Origin: Arthrobacter sp. CAU 1506
GTDB lineage: Bacteria; Actinomycetota; Actinomycetes; Actinomycetales; Micrococcaceae
NCBI RefSeq assembly: GCF_005047635.1
Contig: NZ_SUKC01000002.1
Location: forward strand, 124,001 to 188,000
Reading direction: 5' to 3'
Length of the DNA: 64,000 nt
Made by a program: the position numbers and the translations under genes. The notes under the pieces are model-generated. The model made no database searches. It was not told the DNA's origin and worked only from the letters and a program-made list of their open reading frames with translations. Positions 25,314 to 34,282 of this stretch are shown one piece after another; position 1 is the stretch's first letter, and each line of letters starts with the position of its first letter.

Positions 25314-26654
25314 TCAGTCCGTTGGTTTGGCCGCCGCGGCGGCACGCGCGGCCGCCGGCAGGGCCGCGAAGATCTTGTCCATCGCGGCGTCGTCGTGCGC
25401 GGCGGACAAGAACCAGGCTTCGAAGACCGACGGCGGCAGGTAGACGCCGTCGTCGAGCATCGAGTGGAAGAACGGCGCGTAGCGGAACGCCTCCTGGGCC
25501 TGCGCGTCGGCGTAGTTGCGCACGCCGTTGGCCGAGGTGCCGAAGGCCACGCTGAACAGGTTCCCGGCTGTCTGGATGCTGTGGTCCACGCCGGCATCGG
25601 ACAAGGCAGCGGACAGCGCGCCCTGCAGTTCGCGCGAGCGGGAATCGATAGCCGTGTAGACATCCTGCGTTGCGGCGGTCAGGGTCGCGACGCCGGCCGC
25701 CATGGCGATCGGGTTGCCGGAGAGCGTGCCTGCTTGGTAAACCGGGCCCACCGGGGCCAGGTAGTCCATCACGTCCGCCCGGCCGCCCAAGGCTGCCACG
25801 GGCATGCCGCCGCCGATCACCTTGCCGAAGGTCAGCAGGTCGGGCACGAAGGGATCGGTGGCTCCCTCGGCGCCTCCGGTCAGCCCCCAGTAGCCGGCAT
25901 AACCGGTCCGGAACCCGGTCAGCACCTCGTCCAGGATCAGCAGCGCCCCGTGTTCGCGGGTGATCCGGGACAGGGCCGCGTTGAAGCCGTCGGCCGGCGT
26001 GACCACGCCCATGTTGGCAGGTGCCGCCTCGGTGATGACCGCGGCGATCTGGCTGCCGCGGGCGGCGAAGACCTCTTCCACCGCGCTGATGTCGTTGTAC
26101 GGCAACACCAGCGTCTCGGCGGCCGTCGCCTCGGTGACGCCGGCCGAACCGGGCAGCGCCAGCGTGGCGAGTCCGGAGCCCGCGGCGGCCAAGAGTCCAT
26201 CCAGGTGGCCGTGGTAGCAGCCGGCAAACTTCACAATCAGGTTGCGGCCGGTGTAGCCGCGGGCCAGCCGCACCGCGGTCATGGTTGCCTCCGTGCCGGT
26301 GGAGACCATCCGCAGCCGTTCGACGGCGGAGACCCGGCCGACCACCAACGCGGCCAGCTCTGACTCGGCCGGCGTCGACGCCCCGAAGGACAGGCCGCGG
26401 TCCACTGCGGAGTGCACGGCTTCCAGCACACCCGGGTGGGCGTGGCCCAGCAGGGCCGGCCCCCACGAGCAGACCAGGTCCACATACTCACGGCCATCGG
26501 CGTCGGTGAGGTAGGCGCCCTTGCCGCTGACCATCATCCGCGGAGTTCCGCCGACTGAGCCGAAGGCCCGCACCGGCGAGTTCACGCCGCCGGGCATCAG
26601 CTGGCGGGCGCGTTCGAAGAGTTCCTCGGAGCGGACGGCTTCAATCATGGTCAT
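25314..26654 (-). CDS. hemL: Glutamate-1-semialdehyde 2,1-aminomutase HemL
   Basis: The 446-residue PLP enzyme converts glutamate-1-semialdehyde to 5-aminolevulinate, the second step of C5 heme synthesis. The PLP-binding Lys278 lies in [17 protein letters not shown], and [11 protein letters not shown] supplies the cofactor Asp. The N-terminus [24 protein letters not shown] is typical. AAGGA lies just before two in-frame ATGs (MTM); the second has the better spacing. It is the last gene of the minus-strand heme cluster, 70 bp after hemB. Confidence 0.96.
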   Translation of the reverse strand: MTMIEAVRSEELFERARQLMPGGVNSPVRAFGSVGGTPRMMVSGKGAYLTDADGREYVDLVCSWGPALLGHAHPGVLEAVHSAVDRGLSFGASTPAESELAALVVGRVSAVERLRMVSTGTEATMTAVRLARGYTGRNLIVKFAGCYHGHLDGLLAAAGSGLATLALPGSAGVTEATAAETLVLPYNDISAVEEVFAARGSQIAAVITEAAPANMGVVTPADGFNAALSRITREHGALLILDEVLTGFRTGYAGYWGLTGGAEGATDPFVPDLLTFGKVIGGGMPVAALGGRADVMDYLAPVGPVYQAGTLSGNPIAMAAGVATLTAATQDVYTAIDSRSRELQGALSAALSDAGVDHSIQTAGNLFSVAFGTSANGVRNYADAQAQEAFRYAPFFHSMLDDGVYLPPSVFEAWFLSAAHDDAAMDKIFAALPAAARAAAAAKPTD

Positions 26655-26724
26655 GGTTCCTTATCTCACAGCTTCAGTCCGCTGCGGACTGTGGTGCCCG
26701 CAGGCGGCAGGGAATCGGGGGTGG

Positions 26725-27699
26725 CTACTTCAGCCAGCGGGCCAGTTCAGGGGCCCAGTAGGTCAGCACCATATCGGCACCAGCGCGGCGGATGCCGAGG
26801 ACCGATTCAAGGATGGCGGCCTTCCGGTCGATCCAGCCGTTGGCGGCGGCCGCCTCGATCATCGCGTACTCGCCGGAGATCTGGTAGGCAGCCACCGGGA
26901 CCGGGGACATTTCCGCCACGTCGGACAGCACGTCCAGGTAGCTCATCGCCGGTTTGACCATGATCATGTCGGCGCCCTCGGCCAGGTCCAGCTCCACTTC
27001 CCGGATGGCTTCCCGCCGGTTGGCGGCATCCATCTGGTAGGTCCGCCGGTCTCCGGTCAGCTGCGAATCCACCGCTTCGCGGAAGGGACCGTAGAAGGCC
27101 GAGGCGTATTTGGCGGCGTAGGCCAGAATCGCGGTGTCCTGGTATCCGGCCTCGTCCAGCGCCTGGCGAATCACAGCCACCTGGCCGTCCATCATGCCGG
27201 AAGGACCCAGCACGTCGGCTCCCGACGCCGCCTGGACCACCGCCATCTCCGCGTAGATCGGCAGCGTGGCGTCGTTGTCCACCGTGCCGTCCTCGGCCAG
27301 GACGCCACAGTGCCCGTGGTCGGTGAATTCGTCCAGGCACACGTCGCCCATCACCACCAGGTCGTGGCCGACCTCGGCCTTCACATCGGCAAGGGCGCGG
27401 TTCAGGACGCCGTCGGGGTCCACGCCTGCGCTGCCGACGGCATCGCGTACCTCCGGGATACCAAAGAGCATGATGCCGCCCAGCCCCAGTTCCACGGCCT
27501 CGGCGGCCGCCCGCTTGAGCGAGTCCGTGGTGTGCTGGACCACGCCCGGCATGGACTGCAGCGGCACCGGTTCGTTGATGCCTTCGCGGATGAACGCGGG
27601 CAGGATCAACTGGTTCGGATGGGTCCGGACCTCCGCGGTCATCCGGCGAATCGCTTCGGTGGCCCGCAGTCGACGGGGCCGGTGATAGGGGAAGCTCAT
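26725..27699 (-). CDS. hemB: Delta-aminolevulinic acid dehydratase (porphobilinogen synthase) HemB
   Basis: The 324-residue enzyme condenses two 5-aminolevulinates to porphobilinogen. The Schiff-base lysines are K197 ([12 protein letters not shown]) and K249 ([10 protein letters not shown]). The metal site reads [15 protein letters not shown]121 and C131 of the zinc triad are present, but the middle position is Asp123, a hybrid between zinc (C-x-C) and magnesium types. The start codon overlaps the hemD stop (ATGA), so the two are translationally coupled. Confidence 0.96.
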   Translation of the reverse strand: MSFPYHRPRRLRATEAIRRMTAEVRTHPNQLILPAFIREGINEPVPLQSMPGVVQHTTDSLKRAAAEAVELGLGGIMLFGIPEVRDAVGSAGVDPDGVLNRALADVKAEVGHDLVVMGDVCLDEFTDHGHCGVLAEDGTVDNDATLPIYAEMAVVQAASGADVLGPSGMMDGQVAVIRQALDEAGYQDTAILAYAAKYASAFYGPFREAVDSQLTGDRRTYQMDAANRREAIREVELDLAEGADMIMVKPAMSYLDVLSDVAEMSPVPVAAYQISGEYAMIEAAAANGWIDRKAAILESVLGIRRAGADMVLTYWAPELARWLK

Positions 27700-28616
27700 G
27701 GCGTTCCTTCCGTTTCGGTGGGCTGGTGCCCCAGCGATTGTGCGAGCGCGTCGGCAATGCCCGACGGCGTCGGTTCGGCAGCCGTGGCCGCGATCTGCAG
27801 CCCCAGCTCGGCCGCCTGCCGTGCCGAGCTGGCACCGATGGCGATCAGCCGGACGCCGGACGGCCAGTGGTCAAGCAGGCCGGACAGCCGCCGCGTCACG
27901 CTGGGCGAAGTCAGGATGACGGCGTCGACGCCGCCGTCGAACGCGCGGCTGCGGAAATCGGCAACCGTGATCAGCTCCAGGCCGTCGGCGCGCTCGAGGG
28001 AGGCGATCTCCAACGCTGCCGTGAGCCGGAGCTCGGGCCGGGCGGGATAGTCCACGGTCCGGTAGGCGGTCACGGGCAGCACCTGCCAGCCCTTTGCCAT
28101 CAGGCCCTCGAAGACCGTGGGGGCGGCGATGTCCGCCTGCGGCAGCAACACCATCATCCGATCCGTCGAGCGGCTTCCGCCGTCGGGTGGCAGCGGCCAA
28201 GCATCCACCAGGCCGACTGCGTCCATGCTGCCGGACGGAACCAGGTCCACCGAGAGTCCTTCTGCTTCCAGCGCCCTGGCGCTGGGCGTACCGACGGCGG
28301 CAACCTTGGTGTCGCCGACCAGGGCCGCCAGGCTGGTTCCGCGGTCCAATGCGCAGGCTTTCAGCGCCCGCACCGTGGTGATGCTGGTGATCACCAGCCA
28401 GTCCACCTTGTGCTGGGCCAGCAGGGTGAGCGCTTCGTCCAGTTCGCCGGGATTGTCAGTCCGCTCAAAGTCGATCAGCGGCATGACGCTGGCCGAGGCG
28501 CCCCGCCGCCGCAGTTCGGCAGCCATCCCGGCCGCACGGTCCGGGGTGCGAGGCAAGACCACCCGCAGCCCGGCGAGTTGGTTTTCCGGCGCTCCGCGCT
28601 GCCGCAGCAACGCCAT
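27696..28616 (-). CDS. hemD: Uroporphyrinogen-III synthase HemD
   Basis: The 306-residue protein closes hydroxymethylbilane with inversion of ring D. The family is poorly conserved; support comes from the two-domain HemD fold pattern ([13 protein letters not shown]..., [55 protein letters not shown]) and from its place between hemC and hemB. The central segment has an insertion rich in Pro/Gly/Ser (about 150-165). It begins 2 bp after the hemC stop. Confidence 0.93.
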   Translation of the reverse strand: MALLRQRGAPENQLAGLRVVLPRTPDRAAGMAAELRRRGASASVMPLIDFERTDNPGELDEALTLLAQHKVDWLVITSITTVRALKACALDRGTSLAALVGDTKVAAVGTPSARALEAEGLSVDLVPSGSMDAVGLVDAWPLPPDGGSRSTDRMMVLLPQADIAAPTVFEGLMAKGWQVLPVTAYRTVDYPARPELRLTAALEIASLERADGLELITVADFRSRAFDGGVDAVILTSPSVTRRLSGLLDHWPSGVRLIAIGASSARQAAELGLQIAATAAEPTPSGIADALAQSLGHQPTETEGTP

Positions 28617-28618
28617 GG

Positions 28619-29590
28619 TCAGCGGCCAGCCTGGCTCATCAGGTCGCCGGCGCCCCTGCCCAGCAGCTCTTCAGCCAGTCGGGCCCCCAGCGCCACAGCG
28701 TCCTCGGAGCCGGCGGCCGGTACCTGCTGCTCGCCGTGCAGCAGCCGGCTGCCGTCGGGGCTGCAGACCACTGCCTTGAGCACCAGGTTGCCGGCCTCGA
28801 CCCGAGCCAGCGCGCCCACCGGAGCGCTGCAGCCTGCTTCCAGACGCGCCAGCAGCGAGCGTTCGGCAGTCACGGCCAGGCGGCTTTCCGCGTCGTCGTA
28901 ATCGGCCAGCGCGCCCGCCAGAGCGGTCCCGGCTGCTGCATCCGCCACCCTGCATTCCACCGCCAGGGCTCCCTGCCCGGGAGCGGGCAGCATGACCGAC
29001 GGGTCCAGCAGTTCAGTAACATGCTCGGTCCGGCCCAGGCGTGCCAGTCCGGCGGCGGCGAGCACGACGGCGTCAAGATCGGCGTGCTTTCCTTCCACCC
29101 TCGGCTCACCGGTCAGTCCCTTGACCCGTCCCAGCCGGGTGTCCACGTTCCCGCGGATGTCCACCACGTCCAGATCCGGACGGGCGGCGCGCAGCTGGGC
29201 GGCCCGGCGCGGCGAACCCGTGCCCACCTTGGCCCCGGCCGGCAGTTCGGCAAGGGTCAGGCCGTCGCGGGCGCACAGCGCGTCCCGGACGTCCACCCGC
29301 ACCGGAATGGCTGCGATCTGCAGCCCCTCCGCCACACCGGTGGGCAGGTCCTTGAGCGAATGCACGGCCACGTCGCAGCGGTCGTCCAGCAAGGCCTCGC
29401 GTAAGGCGGCGACGAACACGCCGGTGCCGCCGATCTGGGCCAGCGAGCCCTTGAGCACGTCGCCCTCGGTCTTGATCCTGACCAGTTCGTACTTCAGCGC
29501 TCCCCCGGCGGCCAGGGCCTCGGCCACCGTCGTGGTCTGGGTGACGGCCAGGGCGCTGGCCCGGGTGCCCACGCGCACGGTAACGGTCAT
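28619..29590 (-). CDS. hemC: Porphobilinogen deaminase (hydroxymethylbilane synthase) HemC
   Basis: The 323-residue enzyme polymerises four porphobilinogens. C254 (EAGCSAPVGA) is the attachment Cys for the dipyrromethane cofactor. D81 in HSLKDLPT is the catalytic Asp. RVGTRASALAVTQT and GTGSPRRAAQL are further signatures. The frame is open to 30016, but ATG 29590 overlaps the cpfC stop (ATGA) and gives the normal family length. Confidence 0.96.
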   Translation of the reverse strand: MTVTVRVGTRASALAVTQTTTVAEALAAGGALKYELVRIKTEGDVLKGSLAQIGGTGVFVAALREALLDDRCDVAVHSLKDLPTGVAEGLQIAAIPVRVDVRDALCARDGLTLAELPAGAKVGTGSPRRAAQLRAARPDLDVVDIRGNVDTRLGRVKGLTGEPRVEGKHADLDAVVLAAAGLARLGRTEHVTELLDPSVMLPAPGQGALAVECRVADAAAGTALAGALADYDDAESRLAVTAERSLLARLEAGCSAPVGALARVEAGNLVLKAVVCSPDGSRLLHGEQQVPAAGSEDAVALGARLAEELLGRGAGDLMSQAGR

Positions 29591-30783
29591 GGCTGCGCCA
29601 CCACCCCGACGGTCGAATCCATCCCGGCAACGGTCGGCTTCTCGCCGCGGCGGTTGGCGCAGCAGCCGGGCATGCAGACATCCATCCACGGGCCCAACGC
29701 GCTCAGCGCGGGGCGCTCCGCCTGATGCTGGTCCACGGTCCGTTCGCAGACGAGGTCCACCAGGCCCTCGACGAATTTCTGGTGCACGCCGGGCGTGGGG
29801 ATGCGGGCGGCGGCCAGGCCGAGGGTGCGGCATGTTTCCAGCGCCTCGGTGTCCAGGTCCCAGACCACCTCCATGTGGTCGCTGACAAAGCCCAGCGGCA
29901 CGATGACCACGCCCTTGACGCCTTGCGCCGGCAGTTCCTCGATGGCGTCGTTGATGTCCGGTTCCAGCCACGGCACGTGCGGCGCGCCGGAGCGGGACTG
30001 GTAGACCAGCGACCAATCGACGCCGGCAGCTTCCGGCACCCGTTCCAGTACCGCGCGGGCGGTGGCCAGGTGCTGTGCCACGTAGGCGCTGCCGCCCTCG
30101 TACTCCACACCGCGCGGGCCGGCGTTCTCGGCGTCCCCGGTCGGAATGGAGTGCGTGGCGAACAGGATGTGGATCGGAGCGTCCCCCTCCCCCTGCGCGG
30201 CCAGGTCGGCGCGGACCCGGTTCAGGCCTTCGGCGAGTCCTTCCACAAAGGGCTCCACGAAGCCCGGGTGGTCGAAGTACTGGCGGACCTTGTCCACTTC
30301 CAGCTTTCCGGCCAGCCCGGTCTCCACCAGCGCCATGCCGAAGTCCTCGCGGTACTGGCGGCAGCTGGAATAGCCGGCGTAGGCGCTGGTGCTCACGGCG
30401 AGCACCCGGCGGTGGCCGGCATCATAGGCTTCCTTGAACACGTCGGTGACGTAGGGATCCCAGTTCCGGTTGCCCCAGAGCACCGGGAGGTTGATTCCGC
30501 GGCGGGCCAGCTCGGCTTCCAGGGCGGATTTCAGCGCACGGTTCTGCGCGTTGATCGGGCTGATCCCGCCGTTGGCCCGGTAGTGGGTGGCGACTTCCTC
30601 GAGCCGTTCGTCGGGGATGCCGCGGCCGCTGGTGACGTTGCGCAGGAACGGAATGACGTCGTCCTGGCCCTCGGGTCCGCCGAAGGAGGCCAGCAGCAGC
30701 GCGTCGTACTTCTTCGGCTGCATCGTCCCGTCCGGGGCCACGCCGGCTCGCGGGTCGAAGGACTGTTCGGCTGGCTGGCTCAT
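29587..30783 (-). CDS. hemH: Coproporphyrin III ferrochelatase CpfC (HemH)
   Basis: The 398-residue enzyme inserts Fe2+ into coproporphyrin III in Actinobacteria. LLASFGGPEG near the N-terminus, the active-site His in FATHSIPTG and the metal-side Glu in SDHMEVVWDLD are present. The C-terminal tail carries DVCMPGCCANRRGE; with an internal Cys this could hold the [2Fe-2S] cluster known from mycobacterial ferrochelatase, though the Cys spacing differs. ATG 30783 overlaps the hemQ stop (ATGA); the longer frame to 30936 lies inside hemQ. Substrate assignment to coproporphyrin rests on the adjacent hemQ. Confidence 0.95.
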   Translation of the reverse strand: MSQPAEQSFDPRAGVAPDGTMQPKKYDALLLASFGGPEGQDDVIPFLRNVTSGRGIPDERLEEVATHYRANGGISPINAQNRALKSALEAELARRGINLPVLWGNRNWDPYVTDVFKEAYDAGHRRVLAVSTSAYAGYSSCRQYREDFGMALVETGLAGKLEVDKVRQYFDHPGFVEPFVEGLAEGLNRVRADLAAQGEGDAPIHILFATHSIPTGDAENAGPRGVEYEGGSAYVAQHLATARAVLERVPEAAGVDWSLVYQSRSGAPHVPWLEPDINDAIEELPAQGVKGVVIVPLGFVSDHMEVVWDLDTEALETCRTLGLAAARIPTPGVHQKFVEGLVDLVCERTVDQHQAERPALSALGPWMDVCMPGCCANRRGEKPTVAGMDSTVGVVAQP

Positions 30784-31487
30784 CGCAGCACCTCGGCGAT
30801 TTCGGCGGTGCTGATGCGCTTGCCGGTGTAGAACGGGATCTCTTCGCGCACGTGGTTGCGGGCGTCGGTGTAGCGCAGGTGACGCATCAGGTCCACCAGG
30901 TCGATCAGCTCGGGGGCTTCCAGGCCCAGGATCCACTCCCAGTCCCCCAGGGCGAACGAGGCCACGGTGTTGGCGAGCACCTGCGGGTAGTCACGGCCCA
31001 GCATGCCGTGGTCGCGCAGCATCTTGCCGCGCTCTTCGGCGGGCAGCAGATACCACTCGTAGGAGCGCACGAACGGGTAGACGCAGAGCCAGGCTTCCGG
31101 CTCCTTGCCCAGCGAGAAGGCCGGCGCATGGTTCTTGCTGAACTCGGCGTCGCGGTGGACACCCATGGCGGACCAGACCAGCTCGGTGGCGGCGAACAGG
31201 CCGGTGCGGCGGATGGCGCGCACGGCGGCCTGGAGCTCGTCCGGCTGCGGGCCGTGCAGCCAGATCATCACGTCGGCGTCTTCGCGCATGGCGGAAACAT
31301 CGTAGGCGCCGCGCAGCGTCACCTTGCGGCCGGCAAGTTCTGCAACCGTGTCATCGAACGCTGCTACAGCGGACGGGTCCGCCGGTGCACCGGTGCGCTT
31401 GAAAACCGTCCAGAGGGTGTAGAACAGCTCCTCGTCGGTGCCGCCCGAGGCGGGGGTTGCTGACTCTGACTTTGCCGATTCGCTCAT
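30780..31487 (-). CDS. hemQ: Coproheme decarboxylase HemQ (ChdC)
   Basis: The 235-residue protein of the chlorite-dismutase-like family performs the last step, peroxide-dependent decarboxylation of coproheme to heme b. The axial ligand is His160 in LRDHGMLGRDYP. Y137 in CVYPFVRSYEWYLL matches the position of the catalytic Tyr. The frame extends upstream to 31655, but ATG 31487 begins just after a promoter-like region and matches the family length. The 64-bp gap to the preceding cgoX stop holds a perfect palindrome and a -10-like TACGAT, so hemQ and the genes after it can probably be transcribed separately. Confidence 0.95.
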   Translation of the reverse strand: MSESAKSESATPASGGTDEELFYTLWTVFKRTGAPADPSAVAAFDDTVAELAGRKVTLRGAYDVSAMREDADVMIWLHGPQPDELQAAVRAIRRTGLFAATELVWSAMGVHRDAEFSKNHAPAFSLGKEPEAWLCVYPFVRSYEWYLLPAEERGKMLRDHGMLGRDYPQVLANTVASFALGDWEWILGLEAPELIDLVDLMRHLRYTDARNHVREEIPFYTGKRISTAEIAEVLR

Positions 31488-31508
31488 GCTTACCAGTCTG
31501 CCTTCTGC

Positions 31509-31514
31509 ATCGTA
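31509..31514 (-). promoter_or_regulatory. Candidate -10 box TACGAT upstream of hemQ
   Basis: TACGAT on the minus strand lies about 22 nt before the hemQ ATG. The -35 position (about 31532-31537) falls inside the palindrome and shows no TTGACA-like hexamer. Confidence 0.45.
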
Positions 31515-31531
31515 ATTAATCGAAAACTTTG

Positions 31532-31550
31532 CTTCTACACATTGTAGAAG
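31532..31550. promoter_or_regulatory. Perfect AT-rich palindrome, candidate operator for hemQ
   Basis: CTTCTACA-CAT-TGTAGAAG has two perfect 8-bp arms around 3 bp. It overlaps the expected -35 region of the hemQ promoter and stands out from the high-GC surroundings. It also follows the cgoX stop by 2 bp, so as RNA it could form a small hairpin. Operator function is inferred. Confidence 0.6.
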
Positions 31551-31551
31551 A

Positions 31552-33027
31552 TCAAGCTGCGGGTTGCAGCCGGGCTGCGAGCTCCCGTGCGCGGCGGCGT
31601 GCGTCGCCCACCACGGCCACCAAACCGGTGCCGGCGAGCCACGCGCCGGTCGCATCGATTCCCGCCTGGGAGGCCAGTTCGCGGCGCACGGCAGCTACCC
31701 GGTCGCGGTGTCCCAGCGTCGCGGACGGCAGCGCTCCGACCCAGCGGACCACCTTCCAACCCACCACGTCGTCGTCTCCAATGCCCACGCCCATCAGCGA
31801 GGTGGCATCGGCCAGCGCCTGCCGGTAGAGCGCGTCGTCGTTCCAGCCGGTGAAGTCCTCGGCTCCCTGCTGCCCCACCGCGCGCCCGTAGGAAAGCCGC
31901 AGCACGTGGCTGCCCGGGCCGGCCTCGTCCGCCAGCCACGGCCACTTCGCGGTGGCGTGGGTGAGGGCCTTCGCCTTGATCTCCCGCACCGAGGGCGCCA
32001 CCAGCAGACCGGTTCCGCGCGGCATCGCGTCCAGCTCGGGCAGATCCACCACCAGCGTCACCAGCGCCACCGAAGGGCCGGCTTCGGGTTCCAGTCCGGC
32101 CAGCGCCGGCACCGGGCCTGCCAGCAGCCGGACCGCGGCACCGCCGTCGGCGGCCATCATCACCGCGTCCGCCGTGAAGGTGCCCGCTGGAGACTCCACC
32201 AACCACCCGTCGTCGTGCTTGCCGACCGCAGTGGCCGCCGCCCCCGCATGCAGGGAAACGTGGCGGGTCTTCAGGTCAGCCAGCAGCGCCTCGGTCAGCC
32301 GCCCCATTCCGCCGGCGATGCCTGCCACGTTGGATCCGGCCGGGGCAGCCTTGCGGATGGCGCCCACGGCAGCAGTCAGCGAACCGTGCGAGGCCACCGA
32401 GGCGCGCAGCCCCGGCATCACCGAATCCACCTCCAGAACATCGGGATCCGCCGAGTACACTCCGCCGACCACCGGCGCCACCAGTTTCTGGAGCACGCCC
32501 TCGCCCATCCGGGTTCGCACCAGTTCGCCCAGGCTGAGCTGCTCGCGGCGCAGCAACGATCCCAGCGGCATGACCTTGTCGCCGGAGGCACGCAGCGCTG
32601 CCCGGCGGCCGATGGCCCGGACCACGTCCGGGTCCGCCAGATCCGCCGGGATGCCGAGCACACCCGTCTTGGGCAGCCGCTGCGCGCCGTCCGGCAGCTG
32701 GATCCAGGCACCGGCGGGGTTCGGCTGCACCAGGTCGGCGCCCAGCCCGAGTTCGGCGACCAGGTCGGAGACCACGCTGGAGCGGGTGGCGAAGGACTCC
32801 GCGCCGGCGTCGAGCGTCAGCCCGCCAAGTTCGTGCCGCGTCACGCAGCCGCCGAAGCTGGCGCTGCGTTCCAGGACCGTCACCTCGACGCCGGCCAGGG
32901 CCAGCTCGCGGGCGGACACCAGACCGGCTATTCCGCCACCGATGACGACGGCGGTGCTCGGCTTGGGCTTGCGCCCGGTCTGCCGGTCGGAGCGCCGGGA
33001 GGCGTGCTGCGGGACGGGGTGCTGCAT
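31552..33027 (-). CDS. cgoX: Coproporphyrinogen III oxidase CgoX (HemY/HemG-type)
   Basis: The 491-residue FAD enzyme oxidises coproporphyrinogen III to coproporphyrin III with oxygen. The N-terminal dinucleotide fold AVVIGGGIAGLVSARELALAGVEVTVLE begins near residue 26, followed by LDAGAESFATR, the substrate-site region. The C-terminal FAD-contact motif reads WLAGTGLVAVVGDARRRARELA instead of the more usual G-x-G-x(n)-C form. It starts 2 bp after the hemE stop. The first 25 residues are basic and probably disordered. Confidence 0.93.
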   Translation of the reverse strand: MQHPVPQHASRRSDRQTGRKPKPSTAVVIGGGIAGLVSARELALAGVEVTVLERSASFGGCVTRHELGGLTLDAGAESFATRSSVVSDLVAELGLGADLVQPNPAGAWIQLPDGAQRLPKTGVLGIPADLADPDVVRAIGRRAALRASGDKVMPLGSLLRREQLSLGELVRTRMGEGVLQKLVAPVVGGVYSADPDVLEVDSVMPGLRASVASHGSLTAAVGAIRKAAPAGSNVAGIAGGMGRLTEALLADLKTRHVSLHAGAAATAVGKHDDGWLVESPAGTFTADAVMMAADGGAAVRLLAGPVPALAGLEPEAGPSVALVTLVVDLPELDAMPRGTGLLVAPSVREIKAKALTHATAKWPWLADEAGPGSHVLRLSYGRAVGQQGAEDFTGWNDDALYRQALADATSLMGVGIGDDDVVGWKVVRWVGALPSATLGHRDRVAAVRRELASQAGIDATGAWLAGTGLVAVVGDARRRARELAARLQPAA

Positions 33028-33029
33028 GG

Positions 33030-34091
33030 TTACGGGGCCACCGAATGGATCAGTTCGACCACGCGGGTCAATACCGTCGGGTCGGTCTCCGGCGGCACCC
33101 CGTGGCCCAGGTTGACCACGTGGCCGGGCGCGGCGCTGCCGGCGGCCAGCACATCGCGAACATGCGCCTCGAGCACCTCCCAGGGCGCCGACAGGAGCGC
33201 GGGATCGATGTTGCCCTGCAGCGGCGTGCGGCCGCCCAACCGGCGGTTCGCCTCGTCCAGCGGCAGCCGGTAGTCAACGCCGATCACGTTGGCACCAACG
33301 TCGCGCATGGCGACGAGCAGTTCGGAGGTGCCGGTGCCGAAGTGGACCAGCGGGACGTCCAGATCGCGGACATGGTCGAGGGCGCGGGTCGACGCCGGGG
33401 CTACCCGCCGACGGTAGTCCGCCAGCGAGAGCGAACCGGCCCAGGAATCGAACAGCTGCCCGGCGCTGGCGCCGGCTTCCAGCTGGGCGCGCAGGAATTT
33501 GCCGGACGCGTCGGCGGCCCAAGCGGCCAGCGCGTTCCAGGTCTCCGGATCCGCATGCATCATGGTGCGCGGGCCCAGATGGTCGCGGGACGGCCGGCCC
33601 TCCACCATGTATGCCGCGAGCGTAAACGGTGCGCCGGCGAACCCGATCAGCGGCTTCTTGCCGAGTTCCGCCACGGTCAGCCGGACCGCTTCCCGGATCG
33701 GCTCCAGCGCCTCGTCCGTCAGCTCCGGCAAAGCGGCCACGTCGGCGGCGGTGCGGACCGGGGCACCCAGGACCGGGCCCACGCCGGGGACGATGTCCAC
33801 ATCAACGCCGGCCAGCTTCAAGGGGATGACAATATCCGAGAAGAAGATTCCGGCATCCACGTCGTGACGCCGCACGGGCTGAAGCGTGATCTCGGAGGCC
33901 AGCTCGGGCTTGAGGCAGGCATCGAGCATGGCGATGCCCTGGCGTGCTTCCCGGTATTCGGGCAGTGACCGGCCGGCCTGCCGCATGAACCAGACAGGAC
34001 GGCGGCCGGGCTTGCCTCCGCGGTAGGCAGTGATCAGGTCGGAGTCAGCGGTACGCCCGTCCACCAAAGGATGGGAAGCATTCAGTGTCAT
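33030..34091 (-). CDS. hemE: Uroporphyrinogen decarboxylase HemE
   Basis: The 353-residue enzyme decarboxylates uroporphyrinogen III to coproporphyrinogen III. WFMRQAGRSLPEYR and IGFAGAPFTLAAYMVEG are the family signatures, FSDIVIPL contributes the catalytic Asp, and QGNIDPALL and GHGVPPETDP complete the site. ATG 34091 (MTLNASHPL) gives the usual length; an upstream ATG at 34106 is possible. Only a weak GGATGAG lies upstream. It is the first gene of the minus-strand heme cluster and is divergent from hemA. Confidence 0.95.
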   Translation of the reverse strand: MTLNASHPLVDGRTADSDLITAYRGGKPGRRPVWFMRQAGRSLPEYREARQGIAMLDACLKPELASEITLQPVRRHDVDAGIFFSDIVIPLKLAGVDVDIVPGVGPVLGAPVRTAADVAALPELTDEALEPIREAVRLTVAELGKKPLIGFAGAPFTLAAYMVEGRPSRDHLGPRTMMHADPETWNALAAWAADASGKFLRAQLEAGASAGQLFDSWAGSLSLADYRRRVAPASTRALDHVRDLDVPLVHFGTGTSELLVAMRDVGANVIGVDYRLPLDEANRRLGGRTPLQGNIDPALLSAPWEVLEAHVRDVLAAGSAAPGHVVNLGHGVPPETDPTVLTRVVELIHSVAP

Positions 34092-34213
34092 GACATAGAT
34101 TCTCATCCAGTGGCTGCACTTCTGGCCAACCGGGCGGCGCGCTTCCAGCCGCAACGCCGCTCCCCCGCAGGCCGAAGTGGGCAATCTCACCGCCGCGGAC
34201 GGCGCGGGAGGCA

Positions 34214-34232
34214 GGTTAACAAAGGGTTAATG
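34214..34232 (+). promoter_or_regulatory. Direct repeat GGTTAAC/GGTTAAT between hemE and hemA
   Basis: GGTTAA occurs at 34214-34219 and 34226-34231, 12 bp apart, in the divergent hem intergenic region. Direct repeats of this kind can bind response regulators. No regulator is identified. Confidence 0.35.
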
Positions 34233-34267
34233 GGCGAAGCTTGAATGAGCTGAGGCTTCCTTCCCGC

Positions 34268-34273
34268 TAAGAT
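34268..34273 (+). promoter_or_regulatory. Candidate -10 box TAAGAT of hemA
   Basis: TAAGAT lies 9 nt before GTG 34283 and would give a leader of only about 3 nt. TTGAAT at 34241 is 21 bp upstream, too far for a standard -35. Confidence 0.4.
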
Positions 34274-34282
34274 AGAGGCGCT

